Assembly (NCBI GenBank): GCA_903891505.1
Contig: CAITEO010000017.1
Coordinates: 1 to 18,955, forward strand
Direction of reading: 5' to 3'
DNA from: an uncultured Candidatus Woesearchaeota archaeon
Lineage (GTDB): Archaea; Nanobdellota; Nanobdellia; Woesearchaeales; 21-14-0-10-32-9
DNA length: 18,955 nucleotides
A program made the translations under genes and the position numbers. Below the pieces are notes generated by a model. The model worked only from the letters and a program-made list of their open reading frames with translations. It was not told where the DNA came from and made no database searches. Within the stretch, counting starts at the first letter, position 1. The number at the start of each line of letters is the position of its first letter. Positions 1 to 3,915 of the stretch are shown one piece after another.

Positions 1-39
1 AAAATCGCAAACACATACAAATATAGAAATAGATTAAAG

Positions 40-94
40 AAAACGCGAATTAATCCCCAACCTAAAGGTTGGGGTATTTTGACATTCGCGTTTT
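40..94. repeat. Modular palindromic element 1
   Basis: Perfect 11-bp outer arms (AAAACGCGAAT at 40-50, ATTCGCGTTTT at 84-94) enclose a 33-nt core. Inside the core an 8-bp hairpin, CCCCAACC-TAAA-GGTTGGGG (55-74), is followed by TATTTTGAC. The core is shared with the next element while the arms are not. A relation to IS200/IS605-type hairpin ends or MITE-like elements is a guess; no transposase is present. Confidence 0.8.
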
Positions 95-97
95 CGA

Positions 98-147
98 ATT
101 AAATCGTCGCACTAAAGTGCGGGGTATTGACCCGGCGACGATTTAAT
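98..147. repeat. Modular palindromic element 2
   Basis: Perfect 13-bp outer arms (ATTAAATCGTCGC at 98-110, GCGACGATTTAAT at 135-147) enclose a 24-nt core. The core contains a GCAC-TAAA-GTGC hairpin (109-120) and then GGGGTATTGACCC. The CTAAAG...GGGGTATT..GAC core matches element 1, only 3 nt away, although the arms are unrelated. The right arm is read through by the open frame of the downstream HTH_40 ORF. Confidence 0.8.
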
Positions 148-196
148 AATAAAAACATTCAACGAAAAATTCAAACTACAAACAGAAAACAACAAT

Positions 197-781
197 TTGC
201 ACGTCAAAAAATATGAAAATCACCTAAAGCGAACGCACAAAGCAAACGAGCAATACAGCACACAAAAAACAAACTACCTCTACAGAAAAGGACATAGCAT
301 AAAACAAATCGCAAAAGAACGAGACCTAAAAGAATCGACAATCTATGAACACCTAGCCAAATTAATAGAACACAGTCAAACATCAATCTACGCAGTCTTA
401 GAAAAAGATAAAATACACTTTATAAAAAATAACATACGTAGCGATACAGATACGTTAAAAGAAATCAAACAACGCATAAGCAGCGACGACACAACTTATG
501 AAGAAATAAACCTCGTACTTGCAAACATCAAAGCCAAGAACAAAAAGAAAAACATAGCATTTCACATCAAACAACACCAAAAAACCAAATGCAAAACCAA
601 ATGCCGAAACCAACCCGAACAAAGAAAAGCATGCAAAGAAAAACTAGACGAACTCATAAAAAACAACCCACTCCTAGAACTCAAAAGAAAACAATTCACA
701 AAAATATTGCAAACAACAAAGACCTGCATCACATACCAAAAAATGCCTTCATCCCTCGCTCGACCAGCGAAACGTTTTTAA
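197..781 (+). CDS. HTH_40-domain protein, possibly a helicase C-terminal remnant
   Basis: Residues about 25-110 match the HTH_40 domain found at the C-termini of RecQ-like and Pif1-like helicases: a YLYRKGHSIKQIAKER helix-turn-helix, STIYEHLAKLIE, then a LKEIKQRI...TYEEINLVLA tail. No helicase motor is present. The C-terminal 80 residues are Lys-rich with a CKTKCRNQPEQRKACKEKLDE cluster whose three Cys might bind metal. The TTG at 197 is the first acceptable start, but there is no clear ribosome-binding site, and the frame stays open back to a TGA at 128-130, through the right arm of the adjacent palindrome. It may therefore be the tail of a longer gene cut off when the repeats arrived. The last codons overlap the promoter of the ribosomal genes. 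Confidence 0.6.
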   Translation: MHVKKYENHLKRTHKANEQYSTQKTNYLYRKGHSIKQIAKERDLKESTIYEHLAKLIEHSQTSIYAVLEKDKIHFIKNNIRSDTDTLKEIKQRISSDDTTYEEINLVLANIKAKNKKKNIAFHIKQHQKTKCKTKCRNQPEQRKACKEKLDELIKNNPLLELKRKQFTKILQTTKTCITYQKMPSSLARPAKRF

Positions 782-783
782 AT
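768..783 (+). promoter_or_regulatory. Promoter for eL41-eS1 (BRE + TATA)
   Basis: A BRE-like CGAAAC (768-773) precedes a TATA-like TTTTTAAAT (775-783), predicting a start near 803-808. That gives a leader of about 160 nt before eL41, long for an archaeon. A second weaker TATA-like sequence (CATATATG) lies near 799-806. Confidence 0.45.
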
Positions 784-835
784 GAACCTCGTTTCTCCAT
801 ATATGCATTCCCAAGTGGAATAGCAACTAAACTAG

Positions 836-945
836 GGAGGTTTACGTAGCAAGCAACGGCGAATTCGCGTAGCCGCGAAACCGCGCAATTGGCGGCGGAT
901 GCCTTGGATATTGTGCTTGTGAAGAACTAAAGTGAAAAGAAGCTC
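836..945 (+). other. GC-rich structured leader segment
   Basis: This patch is clearly GC-richer than its surroundings. It contains a GCGAATTCGC palindrome (859-868), a CGCG-AAAC-CGCG hairpin (874-885) nested in GCCGC/GCGGC (872-896), and GGATGCCTTGG followed 12 nt later by TGAAGAAC, as in the 5' end of 23S/5.8S rRNA. One frame reads SRETAQLAADALDIVLVKN before a TAA, with GC-rich codons unlike the neighbours and no start. It could be a structured r-protein leader, an rRNA fragment or a decayed gene; the sequence alone does not decide. Confidence 0.4.
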
Positions 946-970
946 AAGAAGATGGAAAAAAAAAGGCCAG

Positions 971-1033
971 ATGAGATGGAAGTGGCAAAGAAAGAGAATG
1001 AAGAAAGAAAAACGTAAGAGGGCTAAGCGATAA
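971..1033 (+). CDS. rpl41e: Ribosomal protein eL41 (20 aa)
   Basis: A 20-codon ORF encodes MRWKWQRKRMKKEKRKRAKR, which follows the MRxKWxxKRMxxxxRKRxK pattern of eL41. eL41 is the smallest ribosomal protein: a single arginine/lysine-rich helix of the large subunit at the inter-subunit interface. Family members are usually about 25 residues, so this one is slightly short at the C-terminus. An overlapping frame starting at ATG 952 encodes an unrelated acidic peptide and is rejected. No strong ribosome-binding site precedes it. It lies 21 nt upstream of eS1 in the same orientation, so the two are likely co-transcribed. Confidence 0.8.
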   Translation: MRWKWQRKRMKKEKRKRAKR

Positions 1034-1043
1034 GTCTTGAGCT

Positions 1044-1050
1044 AAGGTGA
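1044..1050 (+). promoter_or_regulatory. Ribosome-binding site of eS1
   Basis: AAGGTGA lies 4 nt before the ATG at 1055. It matches the GGTGA core used by the non-leaderless genes of this window and supports that start. Confidence 0.7.
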
Positions 1051-1054
1051 AAAA

Positions 1055-1753
1055 ATGGCTACTAAAAATATTGCAGTAAAAAAGAAAAAGAAAGTTTGGC
1101 TTAGCATATACTCTCCAGATTTCATGGGAAACATATTCCTAGGAGAGAGTTTTGTATACGGCAAAGAAGACCTCATGGGAAAGACCTTGAATTTGAATCT
1201 TGCGACTGTAACAAACGATATGAAAAAGCAGAACATCAACGTCTCATTTAGAGTAATAGGAGTAGAAGATGGCAAAGGTCAAACACAACTCGTGAACTAC
1301 CTGCTATCCCCTTCTTACATAAAAAGACTTATCAGACGAAAAAGAAACAAGATTGAAGACTCATTCCTTGTCAAAACTAGAGATGGTAAAGTCGTAAGAA
1401 TCAAGCCTATTGCAATAACAAACAATGAAACATACAATTCAATCGTTATGCGAATCCGTGCTGGAATGAAAGACATGGTAAGACGAGCAGTCAAAGAAAA
1501 GACATATGAAGAATTCATAGTCGACATCTTGGCTTTAAAATTCCAGAAGGAAATGAAAGACAAGCTCAACAAGATTTATCCATTGAAGTACGTCGACGTA
1601 AGACAAGCAGTCCTTGAAGAGAGAGGAATCGTTACCGAGGAAATGGAAACATTCCTAGAACCAGTCCTTGAAACATCCGAAGAGGACATGGACGATCTTG
1701 ATGAAACAGACGCAACCGAAGAGAAATCTGAAACCGCAGAAGAAGACAAATAA
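1055..1753 (+). CDS. rps3ae: Small-subunit ribosomal protein eS1 (S3Ae)
   Basis: This 232-aa protein aligns with archaeal eS1 over its full length. Recognisable segments are KVWLSIYSPDFMGNIFLGES near the N-terminus, RVIGVEDGKGQTQLVNYLL, the basic YIKRLIRRKRNKIEDSFLVKTRDGK block, and IYPLKYVDVRQAVLEERG. eS1 binds 16S rRNA on the platform near the mRNA exit site. The last 35 residues are a Glu/Asp-rich tail, as in many archaeal and eukaryotic homologues. It follows eL41 by 21 nt, starts behind a good ribosome-binding site, and is followed directly by T-runs. Confidence 0.96.
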   Translation: MATKNIAVKKKKKVWLSIYSPDFMGNIFLGESFVYGKEDLMGKTLNLNLATVTNDMKKQNINVSFRVIGVEDGKGQTQLVNYLLSPSYIKRLIRRKRNKIEDSFLVKTRDGKVVRIKPIAITNNETYNSIVMRIRAGMKDMVRRAVKEKTYEEFIVDILALKFQKEMKDKLNKIYPLKYVDVRQAVLEERGIVTEEMETFLEPVLETSEEDMDDLDETDATEEKSETAEEDK

Positions 1754-1810
1754 GTTTTTTTATTTTTTTGAGTTATCAAAAATAGACAAAGCATAGCTTT
1801 GGCGTTTTTA
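1754..1810 (+). terminator. T-rich terminator after eS1
   Basis: T-runs directly follow the stop codon (1755-1769), as in archaeal factor-independent termination. A CAAAGC-ATA-GCTTTG hairpin (1787-1801) followed by GCGTTTTT gives a second possible site. Confidence 0.65.
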
Positions 1811-1845
1811 TTATTAATTTTCTAATAAATAATGCGAAAGAAGAA

Positions 1846-1933
1846 CAGATTTGCCTTCTTGCCACCCCGAAGGGGCCAACCCCCGTCAAGACGCGCCATT
1901 AAATCTTGAAATTGGCTGCGTACGGCAAATCTG
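1846..1933. repeat. Inverted repeat with 68-nt loop
   Basis: CAGATTTGCC (1846-1855) and GGCAAATCTG (1924-1933) are perfect reverse complements. The enclosed 68 nt are GC-rich and include CCCC-GAA-GGGG. The layout, an insert between perfect arms, resembles the palindromes at 40-147, but the cores do not match clearly. Confidence 0.6.
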
Positions 1934-1947
1934 CAACGAGAAGCAAA

Positions 1948-1977
1948 ATGAACCAAGAATACGACCTTGAAAAACGG
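1948..1977 (+). pseudogene. Degraded duplicate of the dph2 start
   Basis: From ATG 1948 the translation begins MNQEYDLEKRL, against MEQNYDLELERV at the real dph2 start 102 nt downstream. The M.Q.YDLE pattern is shared with many synonymous codon differences. Similarity ends where a GC-rich hairpin begins, and the frame closes at TGA 2032-2034. It looks like an old partial duplication broken by a hairpin element; chance similarity over so few codons cannot be fully excluded. Confidence 0.4.
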
Positions 1978-2049
1978 TTGCGTCCGTTTACACCGCGCAC
2001 GACATTCGCTGCGCTCAGTCCTGCAAACAGCTGACTTAATGGAATAAAA

Positions 2050-2310
2050 ATGGAACAAAATTATGATTTAGAGTTGGAACGTGTAATTGATGAAATAAAG
2101 AAGAACAATTCTAAGACTATTCTTCTTCATTTACCTGATGGATTAAAGCCAAAAGCAGAAGAAATTCAAGCGAAAATAAACAAAGAAACAGACGCACTCG
2201 TTCTTATCTGGGCAGGTTCGAACTTCGGGGCGTGCGATTTACCAGTAGACACAGAACGAATCGGTGTTGATTTAATAATCCACTTCGGTCATTCTGCATG
2301 GGTTTATTAG
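2050..2310 (+). pseudogene. dph2: Truncated Dph2 (first domain only)
   Basis: Dph2 makes a 3-amino-3-carboxypropyl radical from SAM with a 4Fe-4S cluster, the first step of diphthamide synthesis on EF2. The archaeal enzyme is about 330 aa with three similar domains, each giving one cluster cysteine. Here only 86 codons remain: LLHLPDGLKPKAEEI, then NFGACD with the first cluster cysteine at residue 62, and IIHFGHSAWVY before a TAG. Domains 2 and 3 and the other two cysteines are absent; the next sequence is the 3' end of a convergent gene. The fragment cannot be a normal Dph2. A full copy may exist elsewhere. Confidence 0.85.
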
Positions 2311-2323
2311 ATAAAAAGCAAAT

Positions 2324-2815
2324 TTATTTTGTCGTGTCGTCAACAATATCTCCTATACTCATATTTAGCAAATCCATTAATTTAAATCTTGCATCGACAA
2401 GTGCGCTCTGATCAGCGTAAAACTTCTGAGCCTCTGTAAGTGCAACATGATATTTTGTTTGAAGCGCCGCATATTCAGGATTTTTAATCATTGGTTTTCC
2501 TAAAACATATGGCTCATACTCATACATATGTTTCTCTTCCCACCTATAGTATGCTGTTTCCAAACTATCACATTTTTTCATCGTTGGATACATATGATGA
2601 TCTATTACTTTCAATGGCTTTTCAAGTAAATTTACAACTTTTTTATCTCTAAGTCTCGTGAGATGTTTCTCCTCTTTAACTCCGCCCTTATATCCAGCAA
2701 CATATCCTGCATAATATCCTGTGCTTCCTGCTGCAACTCCGATTGTTAACATCAAAGGTAATGCATATTTTCTAATTTTTTCTTTGATATTCTCAGGTAT
2801 TGTATGTTTATTCAT
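2324..2815 (-). CDS. Small single-pass membrane protein, unknown function
   Basis: I do not recognise this 163-aa protein. Residues about 16-44 form one hydrophobic, glycine-patterned segment (MLTIGVAAGSTGYYAGYVAG) like a Gly-zipper transmembrane helix. A charged helical region follows, with Tyr/Met-rich stretches and a C-terminus near LMDLLNMSIGDIVDD. Two ATGs compete: the outer one (2821) directly abuts the GAGGTGA site, whereas the inner one (2815) has about 6 nt spacing and is preferred. A TATA box at 2921-2930 on this strand predicts a leader of about 80 nt. It is divergent from the TrmB-like regulator and may be controlled by it. Confidence 0.7.
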   Translation of the reverse strand: MNKHTIPENIKEKIRKYALPLMLTIGVAAGSTGYYAGYVAGYKGGVKEEKHLTRLRDKKVVNLLEKPLKVIDHHMYPTMKKCDSLETAYYRWEEKHMYEYEPYVLGKPMIKNPEYAALQTKYHVALTEAQKFYADQSALVDARFKLMDLLNMSIGDIVDDTTK

Positions 2816-2920
2816 GTTCATTCACCTCATTTTTGTTTCTTTTTTTTCTTTTTCTATCAACTTTATCGTCAAGGTCAACAGTTTCCGTTCGACATTGTTA
2901 CTACTGTCGTGTGCTATCTA

Positions 2921-2930
2921 ATATATAAAT
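2921..2930 (-). promoter_or_regulatory. Promoter (TATA) of the membrane protein gene
   Basis: On the minus strand ATTTATATAT follows an A-rich BRE-like stretch. Expected transcription start is near 2897, upstream of the GAGGTGA site. Confidence 0.5.
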
Positions 2931-2936
2931 ATTTTT

Positions 2937-2971
2937 CCCCCAACGGGGGGATAAATGATATTCCCCTAAGG
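2937..2971. promoter_or_regulatory. Two operator-like C-run/G-run inverted repeats
   Basis: CCCCC-AAC-GGGGG (2937-2949, one further G) and CCCC-TAA-GGGGG (2963-2971) lie about 25 bp apart, between the two divergent TATA boxes (2921-2930 and 2989-2996). Such GC-runs are striking in this AT-rich spacer. They are the natural candidates for binding by the TrmB-like regulator encoded next door. Confidence 0.55.
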
Positions 2972-2988
2972 GGGTTAGAAACGCAACA

Positions 2989-2996
2989 TTTATATA
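2989..2996 (+). promoter_or_regulatory. Promoter (TATA) of the TrmB-like regulator
   Basis: TTTATATA is centred about 27 nt before the ATG at 3020, so the transcript should be leaderless. There is no ribosome-binding site before this ATG. Confidence 0.65.
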
Positions 2997-3019
2997 AGAT
3001 GATGATAAGAAGATAGCAA

Positions 3020-3775
3020 ATGGATTTAGAACCGCTAAGAGAACTCGGCCTAACAGAGGGAGAAATTAAAGTCTACACTGCCCTGGTGAGTCTAGGGGAA
3101 GCAACATCAGGGCCTATCTCCGAGCAAAGCAATGTATCCATGTCAAAAGTCTATGAAGTTCTCGAGCGTCTTGCAAAAAAAGGTCTTGTTTCTCACATAA
3201 TAAAGAACAAGACGAAATACTTCAGAGCATCAGATCCAAAACGACTTCTAATCTATCTCCAGGAAAAACAGGATTCATTAAACGCACAAGAAACAAAATT
3301 AAAACAAATAATTCCAGAGCTCGAATTAAAACAACAAATAAATCCATCGGATGAAACCGCGCAAGTATATGATGGACTTAAGGGCATCCAGACAGCAAGA
3401 GAACGCACACTTAAGATTATGAAGAAAGGAGAGCAGATGTGGATTATCGGAATAGCAACTACACCCTATGACAGACTAACGCCTTACTTCAAAGAATATC
3501 ACAAGAAAAGATATGAGAAAGGAATCAAGTGTAATTACCTATACAATGAATATGCCAGAAAACCATTCGGAGAAGTATCTAAAACATATCCTCTAAGCGA
3601 AGTTCGATACATGCCCGAAGGAGTAATCACACATGCCTGGATGGAAATTTATGCAGACACAGTTACGATTGGAATCAACAAAGGCAAAGCATTCTCAGTA
3701 GTAATTCAAAACCAAGAAGTTGCAGATTCATTCAAAAACTACGCACAGTTGCTATGGAACTCAGCCCATAAATAA
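3020..3775 (+). CDS. TrmB-family transcriptional regulator
   Basis: Archaeal TrmB-type proteins bind DNA through an N-terminal winged helix and sense a small ligand, often a sugar, through a C-terminal domain. Residues 1-75 show the family pattern: LRELGLTEGEIKVYTALVSL, then SGPISEQSNVSMSKVYEVLERLAKKGLVS and a YFRASDPKRLL wing. A coiled linker (about 80-110) leads to a C-terminal phospholipase-D-like regulatory fold (MWIIGIATTPYDRLTPYF..., HAWMEIYADTVTIGI). At 251 aa it is shorter than sugar-binding TrmB proteins (about 340 aa), so the ligand is unknown. It is probably leaderless, with GC-run operators at 2937-2971 upstream. Confidence 0.9.
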   Translation: MDLEPLRELGLTEGEIKVYTALVSLGEATSGPISEQSNVSMSKVYEVLERLAKKGLVSHIIKNKTKYFRASDPKRLLIYLQEKQDSLNAQETKLKQIIPELELKQQINPSDETAQVYDGLKGIQTARERTLKIMKKGEQMWIIGIATTPYDRLTPYFKEYHKKRYEKGIKCNYLYNEYARKPFGEVSKTYPLSEVRYMPEGVITHAWMEIYADTVTIGINKGKAFSVVIQNQEVADSFKNYAQLLWNSAHK

Positions 3776-3883
3776 TTCTCTAAAAAAAATCATTACTTTC
3801 TTAGTTTATTAGAAAAAATACACCTGATTTAGTTCTAAACTCAATTAATTATACTTCATTTTCTAGTAGTAAACATAAATAAC

Positions 3884-3891
3884 TTTAAATA
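3884..3891 (+). promoter_or_regulatory. Promoter (TATA) of the PolB-like gene
   Basis: TTTAAATA is centred about 28 nt before ATG 3916, with no ribosome-binding site between; a leaderless start is predicted. Confidence 0.55.
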
Positions 3892-3915
3892 AACAAAGAG
3901 CCAACCTCTTAAATT

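Larger units (their letters stand above)
1811..2049. other. Repeat-rich, GC-variable intergenic mosaic
   Basis: No convincing full gene is present. The stretch holds a 10-bp inverted repeat (1846-1855/1924-1933), a CCCC-GAA-GGGG hairpin (1865-1875), a degraded copy of the dph2 start (1948-1977), an AAACGG-TTGCGT-CCGTTT hairpin (1972-1989), and a GC-rich CATTCGCTGCGCTCAGTC segment of a type often seen in dispersed intergenic repeats. The 78-codon minus-strand ORF across it has the Cys/Arg-rich look of a translated repeat. Confidence 0.6.

Noticed and set aside
40..147. CRISPR array
   Set aside because: Only two units with different arms and no regularly spaced identical repeats; no cas genes in the window.
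589..849. 86-codon ORF overlapping the HTH_40 gene
   Set aside because: Lys/Thr/Arg-rich shift of an A-rich coding region; runs into the promoter of the ribosomal genes.
952..1017. Alternative ORF from ATG 952 overlapping eL41
   Set aside because: Encodes an unrelated acidic peptide, whereas the 971 frame matches the eL41 pattern.
1822..2058. 78-codon minus-strand ORF
   Set aside because: Crosses hairpins and repeats, and has the Cys/Arg-rich composition of a translated intergenic repeat.
3000..3006. C/D-box sRNA (box C-like ATGATGA)
   Set aside because: No box D/D' at suitable distance; it lies between the TATA box and ATG of the TrmB-like gene.
2721..3016. Plus-strand ORFs antisense to the membrane protein
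   Set aside because: They cover its TM-coding antisense and the regulatory spacer; no ribosome-binding site or protein-like pattern.
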